A stretch of 64,000 bases of DNA from Methylobacter sp015476545 (GTDB taxonomy: Bacteria > Pseudomonadota > Gammaproteobacteria > Methylococcales > Methylomonadaceae): NCBI RefSeq assembly GCF_052162025.1, contig NZ_CP197401.1, positions 3,720,001 through 3,784,000 of the forward strand, in the 5' to 3' direction. Positions 46,288 through 55,609 of the stretch are shown in pieces. The number at the start of each line of letters is the position of its first letter. The first letter of the stretch is position 1. Made by a program: the position numbers and the translations under genes. A model generated the notes under the pieces. It was not told the DNA's origin and did not search any database. It saw nothing but the letters and a program-made list of their open reading frames with translations.

Positions 46288-47275
46288 AATTAATTATCTC
46301 TATTTTTAGTATTATTAACATAACCCATCCTGAACCTATCAGAATGAGAGATTATTTACCGTAGCGTTTCCTCAAACTCCCTAAAGCACTCGGTAAATTC
46401 CTTCTGCGATCGTCGCCATCGAAGTATCCATTGGATGCCTAAGGCGCCGCCGACCGTTCAGGTGTCTCTTTTGGGAATCCGGCCATATTTTCCTGTCATG
46501 GCGCTTCCCTATATCCTTATATCCGGGCTAATCCTCGCCCTCTCGTACAAAAACTTAAGCTTTTCTTAAAACATTGACCATACTGTAACCTAACTATATG
46601 ACGATCATATGACAAGCTTCCCTCAGTCGATAACGAAAAAAAATGGCTTGTTAAGTTGAGCCCATTTTCATCTCAACTGATAAAGGGCAGCGCTTCCCGT
46701 CTGGTCAATGCCCCAGCATGCATCTGATAGCCCGACCTTTAACTTAGCATATATCGTGCCCATGTTAATCAGTCGTGCCAATCTGGTGCTTTAGTCTAAT
46801 AAAGCCATAAGGCCAAATAAGGGACGCACTGATCCAGTGCTTTTTGAAATAAAAAGCTCAGAAATAGGGCATGTAACTTCATTGTTCCGCGCCCAGCCCG
46901 CTGCTTAGGTTTTATCTTAGTGAGCTATCGTTATTGAATAAAACGATATATTTAGATAAACGTATCGCATATTCTCATAAGGCAGCTTGGCCTCATTTTG
47001 CTTGGCAATAGCTTCGGTCAGGTACGATGTCCTGGAATGTACTTGTTGGCGGGAGTTTGTGGCTGCTTCATCAGCTTCTTCTAGACTGTCTAGTGGTGCT
47101 CAAACAACTTTGCGCTATAAGCGCTATCGGGCTGCGCTTAGCTTCGTGCCTACTGTTATCCGGCTTAATTGAAGGCTGGATTATAAATTGCCAAGTCTGC
47201 CATTGTTCGGATTTTCCGGCAATCAACACGCAAAATCGACCCTGGCCGATGATATGGATTGCCTTTTCCTAATCG
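46288..47275. other. nearly 1 kb without a convincing gene
   Basis: This stretch separates the small secreted-protein gene from the O-methyltransferase. The short open frames (for example 46987-47172) lack signal or family character. It includes an AT-rich region around 46540-46620 that may hold a promoter. On the minus strand around 46355-46440 a short coding-like frame exists but is too short to support. Decayed accessory DNA or a long leader for the small secreted-protein gene are both possible. Confidence 0.4.
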
Positions 47276-48394
47276 TTAAGTTCCAGTCCTCAGCACCAGT
47301 ATCTTCCCGATTGATTGAAGGCCTATCACCTCCTCAAGCATCAGTCCGGCCTGATCGAAAAGGTTTTGCCATTCAGCAAGCGTTCTTTCCCTGCCTCGGG
47401 TATTCACGAACATCTGCATATCGAAAGCCGCACTGGAATAATCGGCCTTCAATTCCGAAACAATCAATTCCATGAGCGCAATCCGGGCGCCGGTGTTCCC
47501 AATTGCAATAACGAGATTGAGTAAAACCTTGACGCAGTCTTCATCATCCATGCCATGTAAAACAGCGCACGCCAAGTAGATGTCTTTGTCGCTTGTCGCC
47601 TCAGGAATCGATTCGAACAGATCGCCGGTCTGAAAGCTCAGCCTCGCCAGCAGAGCCGGAGCCTCGCGCCTTAGCCAATAGTGTTCCGCTTCACGGACAA
47701 TTTGGGCACGATCCATCACCAGGGCTTTCAGGTGCGGATGCCGTTTCAGGATTGCCAGGGATTTACTGCCTTTTGACCCGCCAATGTCAATGACGCGCTC
47801 GAAGCGTCCCCAATCGAAGTCCAGCGCGAAGCTGTCGCCGGCCAGCGCTTCCACGCTGTCCATCGCCAGCGAGAACAGGCGATCGAATTCGGGATGGCTA
47901 TCCATATAACCGTACAGTTCCTGCCCATGCGTGAGCTGGAACGAAACATGTCCGCTCTGCATGCCCTGTTCCAGTTGCTCGTACCACGGCCGGCTCATCT
48001 CTTCTGAGTTATGCATCAGAATCATTGCGCGTACGCTTTTCGGATTGTCCTCCTTCAGATAAGCAGAAAGGCTATTGTTGGTGAACACGCGAGGCGACAC
48101 CTCCTCGAAAACGCCCAGTGCCGCCAACATCCGGAGCAATCGGTAGATGCCATCAGGTTCCGCGGAAACGCGAGCGGCAATCTCGTCTGCGGCGAGCTGC
48201 TCGCTGCCCAGCACGGTGGCTATATCGAGCCGTGCGGCGACGTAAAGTGCCCGCGACTGCCAGAACGCCGAGCCGATCTGCATGAGGCGGAACGGCGGCG
48301 GTGTAATCCTGTTCGGGATGTTTTGCAGCCAACCGGCGAATTTCATCAATTTGGAGAACCGCCGAACGGCTCCGGCATTTTTCTGCAACGGCAT
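47276..48394 (-). CDS. SAM-dependent O-methyltransferase
   Basis: A protein of about 372 residues of the plant-type O-methyltransferase family. It has an N-terminal dimerisation winged helix (ALYVAARLDIATVLGSEQLAADEIAARV) and a Rossmann SAM-binding domain with motif I VIDIGGSKGSKS and the motif LACAVLHGMDDEDC. The substrate is probably a small phenolic or quinone-like compound. ATG 48394 has GGAGGGG upstream and lies ten bases after the TetR gene; a longer frame to 48484 would overlap that gene by 80 bases. Confidence 0.85.
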   Translation of the reverse strand: MPLQKNAGAVRRFSKLMKFAGWLQNIPNRITPPPFRLMQIGSAFWQSRALYVAARLDIATVLGSEQLAADEIAARVSAEPDGIYRLLRMLAALGVFEEVSPRVFTNNSLSAYLKEDNPKSVRAMILMHNSEEMSRPWYEQLEQGMQSGHVSFQLTHGQELYGYMDSHPEFDRLFSLAMDSVEALAGDSFALDFDWGRFERVIDIGGSKGSKSLAILKRHPHLKALVMDRAQIVREAEHYWLRREAPALLARLSFQTGDLFESIPEATSDKDIYLACAVLHGMDDEDCVKVLLNLVIAIGNTGARIALMELIVSELKADYSSAAFDMQMFVNTRGRERTLAEWQNLFDQAGLMLEEVIGLQSIGKILVLRTGT

Positions 48395-48404
48395 AGCCCC
48401 TCCG

Positions 48405-49025
48405 TTACCGGTGCGTTGCCGGCGCAAGGCCCGCCGTAAAGAGTTGGCCGTTGAAGCTGGCCAGATCTTCGATGAAAGCGTCATCCATCGCGTGGCCCAT
48501 TTGTTCTTCGAAAATGTCTTTCAACAGCATCGGCGTCATGGCCAGGCTGACGAAAGCCATCCTGAGGATATCCGGATCTACCGATGGCGCGATCTGCCCT
48601 TGCGTTTTCAAGTCGGCCACTTTCCGCGCGCCCCGTGTGCGCCCGCGTTCCAGCAGCTGTTGAATAAAACGCCGCCCCGGGCCCTGGTTCAGTGCCAGCA
48701 CTTTCAGGATCAGCTTGGGGAATTCCGGCCGTGTGGTCATCGTGTCGTAATAGAGACGAAAGAAGCTCGAAAGACCTTCTGCCGATGACAACATCGGACC
48801 GTCCAGCACATCCAGCAGCGGGCCCAGCGTATCCCGGATCATCTCCTCGTACAGCCCCTCTTTGCTGCCGAAGTAGTAGCGGATCATGGAAATGTTGGCG
48901 TCGGCCTTCTCGGCAATCAGGCGGGTAGTGACCTTGTGGTATTCGTCAGCTAAAAAGCATTCCAAAGCAGCCTTGAGCAGCCGCGTCCGTACGGGGTCGG
49001 AAGAGTGTTGGTGGGCAATATTCAT
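48405..49025 (-). CDS. TetR-family regulator
   Basis: A 206-residue TetR/AcrR-type regulator. The N-terminal helix-turn-helix runs from TRLLKAALECFLADEYHKVT to ANISMIRYYFGSKEGLYEEM, and a helical C-terminal ligand domain follows (of the CecR/DUF1956-like type by appearance). It is immediately upstream of the O-methyltransferase in the same direction, so it probably controls that gene and itself. Confidence 0.87.
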   Translation of the reverse strand: MNIAHQHSSDPVRTRLLKAALECFLADEYHKVTTRLIAEKADANISMIRYYFGSKEGLYEEMIRDTLGPLLDVLDGPMLSSAEGLSSFFRLYYDTMTTRPEFPKLILKVLALNQGPGRRFIQQLLERGRTRGARKVADLKTQGQIAPSVDPDILRMAFVSLAMTPMLLKDIFEEQMGHAMDDAFIEDLASFNGQLFTAGLAPATHR

Positions 49026-49259
49026 CGCTTTCTCCTATAGCGTGCAATCGGGAGTAGATTAGCATCCGCACGCCGGCCTCAACAGCATTTTCGTCAATCA
49101 GTTCACGTTGTTTGATTGACTGGCAATATCACATCTTTCTGCAAATGCTGTAGTTTCTATCCTGACCATATGCTTTCCGTCATAATATCTTTTCTTCCAT
49201 GACCCGCAACTATAGAAAAACGTTATCAGACTTCTGAAATTAAAATGTCGAGCTCCCGC

Positions 49260-50327
49260 TCACAGGTTTGCTCTATAAGACAAAAAAAACCAAAGACTCG
49301 CTGCAAACAATAAAATAGAGCCGCAAAGCAGCAATATCGGAAACGTCCAGGAAGAATTGCCCTGATGCGCACGTGCCGATTGGATTTTGTCGGCCGGTCT
49401 GGTTGGGCTTCTTCTTGGAGTGGGCGCAGCCTGGCTGAAATTGTTCTTTAAAGGCGAAGCTTGCGGTGCGGCATTTTGCGCCGGTTTCTCCCGTTGACGG
49501 CTCGGCAGCGATAAATAGACTTCACTCCCTAGCCCTATTTCATCGGCTGCCCGCCTGACGCTCTCCAGATCAACTAAAGTTTTGTTGGCTTCATAGCTGA
49601 CACGAAGCGCCCTGTCGCAAAATGTATTAACCAGACGAGGCGTGCCCCGGGCGGCGCCTATAAGCGTTTCAATAGCCTCGTCGGTAAAAATTCTTGACTG
49701 GCAGCCCGCGATTTTCAATCGATGCATGATATATTCATGCGTTTGCAGAGGCGTCATTCTGCCAATGGCCTCTAGCCAAGCGATGCGCTGTTTGAACGAC
49801 TCCAGGTTAGGCTGGGACAATTTATCAAGAAATTCCTCCTGTCCGATCAGGAGCATCTGTATTAGTTTGATATTGCCGTGTTCAAGATTATTCAAAAGCC
49901 GAACACACTCCAGCACATCGTCGGATATCTTGTGCGCTTCATCTATGATCAGCAGGCAACGATTGCCTTCGCTATGGAGCTTTATCAAATAGTCCTTGAG
50001 ATCTCTTAAAACAAAAACTCTGCCGGACAGCTCAGTCCTGATCCGCAATTCTTGTGTGAGAAAAAGCAACAGTTCATCACTGGTATCCGGCGGCTCACCC
50101 AACCAGATTATTCTGGTTTTCTCGGGGATGGATACTATGAGCTTTTGGCTCAAGGTGGTTTTCCCTGTGCCGATGGGCCCTACCACTACCATCAAGCCTC
50201 TTCCCGCCCATAAACTATCAATTATGCGGCTGAGCACGCGACTGTAATCGCCTCGTTCGAAAAAACATGCCGGATCAGACACGTTTTCAAACGGCAGGCT
50301 TTGTAATGAAAAATGATTTGTATACAT
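49260..50327 (-). CDS. ExeA/GspA-type AAA ATPase
   Basis: A 355-residue P-loop ATPase: the opening FSLQSLPFENVSDPACFF is typical of ExeA-like proteins. Walker A is GPIGTGKTT (51-59), Walker B CLLIIDEAHK, followed by a Pro-rich linker and a C-terminal membrane segment (FPILLLCGSILLFAASLWFFL). Such proteins help assemble secretion or envelope complexes. ATG 50327 is preferred: it has GAGGTGG upstream. The open frame upstream to 50408 belongs to a decayed copy of the same gene. OmpA-like gene upstream, same strand, is a probable partner. Confidence 0.82.
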   Translation of the reverse strand: MYTNHFSLQSLPFENVSDPACFFERGDYSRVLSRIIDSLWAGRGLMVVVGPIGTGKTTLSQKLIVSIPEKTRIIWLGEPPDTSDELLLFLTQELRIRTELSGRVFVLRDLKDYLIKLHSEGNRCLLIIDEAHKISDDVLECVRLLNNLEHGNIKLIQMLLIGQEEFLDKLSQPNLESFKQRIAWLEAIGRMTPLQTHEYIMHRLKIAGCQSRIFTDEAIETLIGAARGTPRLVNTFCDRALRVSYEANKTLVDLESVRRAADEIGLGSEVYLSLPSRQREKPAQNAAPQASPLKNNFSQAAPTPRRSPTRPADKIQSARAHQGNSSWTFPILLLCGSILLFAASLWFFLSYRANL

Positions 50328-50702
50328 ACCACCTCGTTCCAGATTGTTCAAAAGACGGATACGCTTCAGCACAGCGTCTGAAATATTATGTACTTCATCC
50401 ATAATCACCCGGCAGAGATTGCCGTCCTTGTGAAGTTTTATTAAATACCTTTAACTTTTCAATTCAGGGTTGATATGCAATTCCTATGTGAGAAAAAGTA
50501 ACAGTTCATCTTGTATTCGGCGGCACGCCCAACCGGATCATTCCGGTCTTTTCGGGTACAGGCATCAAGAGTTTTTTAACTCCAGTACTTCTTTCCGTAC
50601 CAATCGCCCCTCTGCCATTAAGCCCTCTTTCTGCCCATGGCCTATCCATCCATACGACAAACTTTCTGAACAAATGCCTTCCAGGCAAAGCAAATTTAAT
50701 TT
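50328..50702 (-). pseudogene. decayed partial copy of the ExeA-like ATPase
   Basis: This stretch aligns with the neighbouring ATPase gene in the same orientation: tgtgagaaaaagtaacagtt (near 50487) matches tgtgagaaaaagcaacagtt (near 50055), and LGVPPNT, IMDEVHNIS and RLLNNLERGG match LGEPPDT, IIDEAHKIS and RLLNNLEHGN of the intact protein. Frameshifts, an internal deletion and stops break it. It begins directly after the OmpA-like stop and ends at the start of the intact gene. Confidence 0.75.
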
Positions 50703-50703
50703 A

Positions 50704-51606
50704 CTACTGTCGTGCAGGCGCTAGTCTTATCTCTACGCGACGATTCTTCGACCGCCCCTCCCAAGTGAGGTTGGAAGCAAGCGGAACGGCATCGCCAAGA
50801 CCTTTAACAAGGATTCTGTCGCTGGCGACTCCTTTCTGCTTCAGCAGCTGGGCAACTACCTTTGCACGCTGCATCGAGACGATTTTGTTCCATTTAAGGG
50901 CCTGAGCAGAACTAAAGCCGATCGGTGTCGATTTGTCGGCATGTCCTTCAACGATGACCTTATCCAAAGGCTGCGCGCTGATAAGCGGGACAATGGCATC
51001 AATCGCTCTCTGTGCTTTTGCATTGGGTCTTACCTCCCCCGGAGGAAACGAGCTTCCATCAAGCACAAGCAGGCGCGCCGGCTTGTGCTCAGCAGGGCGT
51101 TTTTCCTCTGCAGACATTGGATTTACCGGCTCTGGCAGTTTCGCATGAATTTGCGCAACAACGGGTTCAGGAGAAGCCTGTGGTGAAGGCATGGCGTTCT
51201 GAGCCTTAGAAAGAGTAACATTTGGATCCTTCGAAGGCGTAATGTTGGGATCCTTTGAAGGCATGACGTTGGGATCCTTCGAAGGCGCGATGTTGGGATC
51301 CTTCGAAGGCATGACGATCGGATCCTTTCGATTTCGATCATTTGCGTTATCGTTTGGCTCTACCTTGCTTTCCAACTGCGTTATGGGTAAGGCCGGTTTA
51401 TTAAGAGCAACCGGTCCCTGCGTTTGTTCAGGCACCGATTTTTTGACAATCTTTTCAGGAGATCCAGACGGTTTATAGGCTTCTGTTTTACTGATTACCT
51501 TCTGCGAAGTCGATTCGCTCAGCACGGGAATTAATAGTGCCGAAATAAAAATCAAGATTGAAGCCCCAAACAACATAAATGAGATCGCGGTAATGGCTCT
51601 GTGCAT
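50704..51606 (-). CDS. OmpA-family protein with octapeptide repeats
   Basis: A protein of about 300 residues. An N-terminal membrane segment (ISFMLFGASILIFISALLIPVL) is followed by a low-complexity linker with five copies of an eight-residue unit (DPNVMPSK-like). A C-terminal OmpA/MotB domain binds peptidoglycan (VIVEGHADKSTPIGFSS, LVKGLGDA, NRRVEIRLAP). It probably spans the periplasm from the inner membrane to peptidoglycan. ATG 51606 has GGAG nine bases upstream; the alternative GTG at 51639 is less likely. It precedes the ATPase genes. Confidence 0.82.
   Translation of the reverse strand: MHRAITAISFMLFGASILIFISALLIPVLSESTSQKVISKTEAYKPSGSPEKIVKKSVPEQTQGPVALNKPALPITQLESKVEPNDNANDRNRKDPIVMPSKDPNIAPSKDPNVMPSKDPNITPSKDPNVTLSKAQNAMPSPQASPEPVVAQIHAKLPEPVNPMSAEEKRPAEHKPARLLVLDGSSFPPGEVRPNAKAQRAIDAIVPLISAQPLDKVIVEGHADKSTPIGFSSAQALKWNKIVSMQRAKVVAQLLKQKGVASDRILVKGLGDAVPLASNLTWEGRSKNRRVEIRLAPARQ
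51207..51330. repeat. 24-base tandem repeats within the OmpA-like gene
   Basis: Five imperfect copies of a 24-base unit (ggatccttcgaaggcatgac-like) code for the octapeptides DPIVMPSK, DPNIAPSK, DPNVMPSK, DPNITPSK and DPNVTLSK. Copies differ by a few bases, so the array has expanded and diverged. Confidence 0.85.
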
Positions 51607-52063
51607 TATGAAATACTCCAGTTGTTCCTTATTATCCACTTCGGCTTGAACAAACCCTCTTTTTCTTCGGCCCGGACCTATTCGCCCCCCATAGAGCCAG
51701 TCTCAGAGCCAGCTTTAATTTAGATGCTTTCCGAATCCAATCGTTTCATAAGTTTTCACGCTAATTTTATTAATTCTCCATACGATAGGGTTATTAAGTT
51801 CAGAGCGAGCGTTATCTGGCAATTACTCTGACCATCGGGTTTCTTTCATCCCCGTGGATTGAATCCCGCTATCGCCGCAGCGGACTGGCAGGCATCTCTA
51901 AAAAAGTGCCGGGCAACGTGAGGCGGACCCGCTTCCGCAATCAAGCGTTACTTCGTGCGTCTTGTCCGTGGAAATCGAAAGCAACCCGAACCGGGCTTTT
52001 CCTCCGAAAAGCCCGGCAAAATATTTAAGGTTCTGTACTACCCGTTCGCTATGCGCCGCTCAT
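51607..52063. other. intergenic with metE terminator
   Basis: About 450 bases between the OmpA-like gene and metE. It contains the upstream region of the OmpA-like gene and a hairpin just beyond metE at 51991-52016. No further gene is seen. Confidence 0.45.
51991..52016 (-). terminator. terminator hairpin after metE
   Basis: ccgggcttttc (51991-52001) pairs perfectly with gaaaagcccgg (52006-52016) around a four-base loop. It lies about 50 bases past the metE stop. The T-tract is inside the stem rather than after it, so efficiency is uncertain. Confidence 0.6.
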
Positions 52064-54361
52064 TCAGGGCAAAACCCCGCCTTCCATTTCAGCAGAACGC
52101 AATATTTTTGCAGCTTCAACCATATTAGCCAGCGCTTTCCGGACTTCATCCCATTGCCGCGTTTTCAGGCCGCAATCCGGATTGACCCATAACTGCTTGT
52201 GGCTGATTCTTTCGCCGGCCATTTTCAACAGCGAGACAATATCTTCCGTCGTCGGGACATTCGGGCTATGGATATCGTAGACGCCCGGCCCTATGTCGTT
52301 CGGATAACGGAAATCGATAAACGCATCCAGCAGTTCCATATCGGATCGCGAGGCCTCGATGGTGATCACATCGGCGTCCAGTCCGGCAATGGCCTCGATG
52401 ATGTCATTGAATTCCGCATAACACATGTGCGTGTGAATTTGCGTAGTGTCCTGGACGCCGCTGGCGCTGATGCGGAAAGCGCGCCCCGCCCAATCCAGAT
52501 ACTCGGCCCATTGCGACTGGCGCAGCGGCAGCCCTTCCCGGAAAGCCGGTTCATCGATCTGAATGATAGGGATACCGGCCTTTTCGAGCTCCAGCACTTC
52601 ATCGCGCAAGGCCAGCGCCAGCTGATAGGCAGTGACCGAACGAGGCTGATCGTCTCGGACGAAGGACCAATTCAATAGAGTGACCGGGCCGGTCAACATG
52701 CCTTTCATCGGTTTGCCGGTCTTGCTTTGCGCATAAGTGATCCAGCGCACCGTCATAGGCACAGGCCGGCTGATATCGCCGTAAATGATCGGCGGTTTGA
52801 CGCAGCGCGTTCCATAGGATTGCACCCAGCCGTGGGCAGTGGTCAGGACGCCGTCCAGCTGTTCCCCGAAGTATTCCACCATGTCGTTGCGTTCCGATTC
52901 GCCATGCACCAGCACATCAAGGCCCAGTTCCTCCTGCTCGCGGATGCAGTGCTCGATCTGCTGTTCCATCAGCTGGTTATAATCCTGCTCGCTGAGCAGG
53001 CCCTGCCTGAATTCGTGGCGAACCCTGCGGACCTCCGGCGTTTGCGGAAATGAGCCGATTGTCGTAGTCGGATAGCTGGGGAGCCTGAGCCTGATTTGCT
53101 GTTGTTCACGCCGTACCGTAAAACTGCTCCGCCTCCGGCCCATGGCTTCATCGATGGCCGCAATCCGGGCCTGAACGGCCTGATTATGCCCCAAACCGCT
53201 TTTCCGGCGAGAACGGATAGCAGCGCTTGATGCCGACAGCTCCGGCTCGGCCGCCGCCGTTCCTTCTTCGACAGCCCGGCGCAAAACCGCCAGTTCCGAG
53301 AGTTTTTGCCGGGCAAACGCCAGCCAGGATTTAACCGTTTCATCCAATGCAGTCTCGAGCTCCAGGTCAATCGGCACATGCAGCAATGAACAGGAAGGCG
53401 CCAGCCAGAGCTCGCCCTTGAAACGTTCGCGTACGCCGGCGACAGTCGCCAGCGCCGAATCCAGGTCGGTACGCCAGACGTTGCGCCCGTCAACCAGCCC
53501 CAGCGACAGCACTTTGTGATCGGCGAAATTATCGAGGACGTGCGTCAATTGCTCGATTCCCTTGACCAGATCGATATGAAGTCCAGCCACCGGCAATTTA
53601 CAGGTCAATGAGGCATGTGCGTTCAGCTCGCCAAAATACGTGGCCAACAGGATTTTGACCGCATTGTTCTGCAGGCGGTGATAAACGGTTTCAAAGGCGC
53701 TGCTCCAGGCAACGGGCAGGTCCAGCACCAGGATGGGCTCATCAATTTGAATCCATTCCACGCCCTGTCCGGCCAGGCGCTGAATGATTTCCCCATAAAC
53801 CGGCAACAGGCGATCCAGCAGGTCCAGCTTGTTAAAATCGGTTCTCGATTTTGCCAGCCATAGCCAGGTCAACGGCCCCAGCAGAACCGGTTTCGGATTG
53901 AAGCCCAACGCCTGCAGTTCGCCCGTTTCATCGAATAATCGGGTGCTGGACAAGGCAAACTGTTGGTCCGGCTCCAGTTCCGGGACCAGGTAATGGTAGT
54001 TGGTATCAAACCATTTGGTCATTTCGCAGGCTCGATACGCCTGTCCATCGGTAGCCCGGCCTCGCGCCATTCTGAAATAAGTATCCAGGCCCAGCGGTTG
54101 TGTCAAAGGCCCGAAGCGCTCAGGCACAACACCGAGCATGGCGTTGGTATCCAGCACATGATCATAGTAGGAAAAATCACCAGCAGGGATAAGATCCAGC
54201 CCGCAGCCGGCTTGCAGTCGCCAATGACGCTGGCGGATTTCGGCGGCAGCCTCGTCCAGGGCCGGCTGATCAATCTCGCCCCGCCAGTAGCGCTCCAAGG
54301 CAAATTTCAGTTCACGGTTTTCGCCCAAACGGGGAAAGCCCAGATTGTGAATTTTTATCAT
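52064..54361 (-). CDS. metE: cobalamin-independent methionine synthase
   Basis: A 765-residue enzyme that transfers a methyl group from 5-methyltetrahydropteroyltriglutamate to homocysteine. It opens with the family-typical MIKIHNLGFPRLGENRELK. The C-terminal catalytic barrel contains TTIGSFPQT, VHGESERNDMVEYF, IQIDEPAFREGLPL, a zinc-binding HMCYAEF and a C-terminal NPDCGLKTR. ATG 54361 replaces an in-frame upstream start at 54463 that would overlap the regulator site. It is divergent from metR. Confidence 0.96.
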   Translation of the reverse strand: MIKIHNLGFPRLGENRELKFALERYWRGEIDQPALDEAAAEIRQRHWRLQAGCGLDLIPAGDFSYYDHVLDTNAMLGVVPERFGPLTQPLGLDTYFRMARGRATDGQAYRACEMTKWFDTNYHYLVPELEPDQQFALSSTRLFDETGELQALGFNPKPVLLGPLTWLWLAKSRTDFNKLDLLDRLLPVYGEIIQRLAGQGVEWIQIDEPILVLDLPVAWSSAFETVYHRLQNNAVKILLATYFGELNAHASLTCKLPVAGLHIDLVKGIEQLTHVLDNFADHKVLSLGLVDGRNVWRTDLDSALATVAGVRERFKGELWLAPSCSLLHVPIDLELETALDETVKSWLAFARQKLSELAVLRRAVEEGTAAAEPELSASSAAIRSRRKSGLGHNQAVQARIAAIDEAMGRRRSSFTVRREQQQIRLRLPSYPTTTIGSFPQTPEVRRVRHEFRQGLLSEQDYNQLMEQQIEHCIREQEELGLDVLVHGESERNDMVEYFGEQLDGVLTTAHGWVQSYGTRCVKPPIIYGDISRPVPMTVRWITYAQSKTGKPMKGMLTGPVTLLNWSFVRDDQPRSVTAYQLALALRDEVLELEKAGIPIIQIDEPAFREGLPLRQSQWAEYLDWAGRAFRISASGVQDTTQIHTHMCYAEFNDIIEAIAGLDADVITIEASRSDMELLDAFIDFRYPNDIGPGVYDIHSPNVPTTEDIVSLLKMAGERISHKQLWVNPDCGLKTRQWDEVRKALANMVEAAKILRSAEMEGGVLP

Positions 54362-54434
54362 TGTTATTGCTCTCGTCGTGTATTTAAGGGACAAGCGCAT
54401 TGTAGGGCTTGCGTAACATGATAAATATTGATAG

Positions 54435-54456
54435 TTTCTCACCATTTGATGAGAAA
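54435..54456. promoter_or_regulatory. putative MetR-type operator
   Basis: tttctca (54435-54441) and tgagaaa (54450-54456) form an exact inverted repeat with an eight-base spacer, a LysR-type site. It lies ten bases before metR and about 75 bases from metE, where it could repress metR and activate metE. Confidence 0.5.
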
Positions 54457-54465
54457 AATTCATAA

Positions 54466-55374
54466 ATGGAACTGATCCATCTGCGCATCCTGCTGGCGCT
54501 CAAGCGGAGCGGGACATTAAGCTCCGCCGCCGAACAGCTGCACTTGACCCAGTCAGCCCTATCCCATCAAATGAAAAATCTGGAACAGCGCCTGGGAGTC
54601 ATCCTGTGGCGGAAGCAGGGACGCATGCTGATGCTGACCCAGGCGGGAAAATACCTCTCCGATGTCGCCGAATCAGTCATTGCCACCGTTGATTCCGCCG
54701 AACAGCACTTGGCCCTGCTGGGTGCCGGAAAAACCGGCAAACTGACCGTCGGCATCGACTGCCATGCCTGCTATGAATGGTTCCGCACCATCCTCCAGCC
54801 TTATCTGCTGGCTTGGCCGGATCTGGCTGTCGAAGTCACGTCCCGTTACCGGTTCAACTCCTTTGAAGCTATCGGGCAATATAAGCTGGACGCGGTCCTG
54901 ACGTCCGATCCCGCCTTTAACGGCGTGCTGCATTATCAGCCCTTGTTCGATTTTGAACTGGTACTCATCGTCGCAAGCCGGCACCGCCTGGCCGGGCGCG
55001 GCTTTATCGAGCCCTCGGACCTGCAACAGGAGGTCGTTCTGACCTATCCAGTTGACCGGGAACGCCTGGACATGTTCCGGAAAATCCTGCAACCCGCCGG
55101 CATTGAGCCGTTGAACCACATCACTGTCGAGGAAACCGACATCATGCTGCAGCTGGTAGCCAGCCGGCGCGGCGTCTGTCTGCTGCCGGAATGGCTGCTG
55201 GCAGAAAAGGCCGGCAAACTGTCGCTGGACAGCCTGCGCTTTAAAAATTTGCCGTTAACAAAAACCATGTATCTGGCGACCCGTCATGAAGACGTGGCAT
55301 TGGAATATATTCAGGGATTGATTGAGTTGGCGTCGAACAAGCCGAATGAAACCGCTATGCTCAGACATCTTTAG
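54466..55374 (+). CDS. metR: LysR-type regulator MetR
   Basis: A 302-residue LysR regulator. The N-terminal winged helix (LALKRSGTLSSAAEQLHLTQ, then SALSHQMKNLEQRLG) is followed by an effector domain in which GIDCHACYEWF fits MetR, which uses homocysteine as co-effector. Divergent orientation to metE is the classic arrangement. It should activate metE. Confidence 0.9.
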   Translation: MELIHLRILLALKRSGTLSSAAEQLHLTQSALSHQMKNLEQRLGVILWRKQGRMLMLTQAGKYLSDVAESVIATVDSAEQHLALLGAGKTGKLTVGIDCHACYEWFRTILQPYLLAWPDLAVEVTSRYRFNSFEAIGQYKLDAVLTSDPAFNGVLHYQPLFDFELVLIVASRHRLAGRGFIEPSDLQQEVVLTYPVDRERLDMFRKILQPAGIEPLNHITVEETDIMLQLVASRRGVCLLPEWLLAEKAGKLSLDSLRFKNLPLTKTMYLATRHEDVALEYIQGLIELASNKPNETAMLRHL

Positions 55375-55609
55375 GCCTTTGGCCCACGCGGGTGACAGAC
55401 CAACTTCCTTCGGCCTGTTTAAATCGCACAATCACAAAGTCGACAGCAGTCATAGAGTCAGGCTTTACCGCCGCCATAAGCGGTCGATCAGCAAGATCGC
55501 TTCACTATCCGCCAAGTACTTAAAAGCAATTATTTAACTCTGCGCTAATTTTAAAATTATAAAATTTCCTTTAACGATTAAAATATGCCCTTTTTTATTA
55601 GAGAAAAAC

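Noticed and set aside
46355..46440. Short coding-like frame on the minus strand upstream of the small secreted protein
   Set aside because: Only about 25 codons, no start codon with a ribosome site and a stop just upstream; not enough to call.
46300..46560. Riboswitch before the small secreted-protein gene
   Set aside because: The region was inspected for c-di-GMP, cobalamin and glycine riboswitch cores; none of the conserved strings is present.
50328..50408. N-terminal extension of the ExeA-like ATPase to 50408
   Set aside because: The extra residues repeat the internal Walker B region of the same protein and belong to the decayed copy; a good ribosome site supports 50327.
54362..54463. 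metE start at 54463
   Set aside because: The extension lacks family similarity and overlaps the metR operator; MIKIHNLGFPR is the usual MetE N-terminus.
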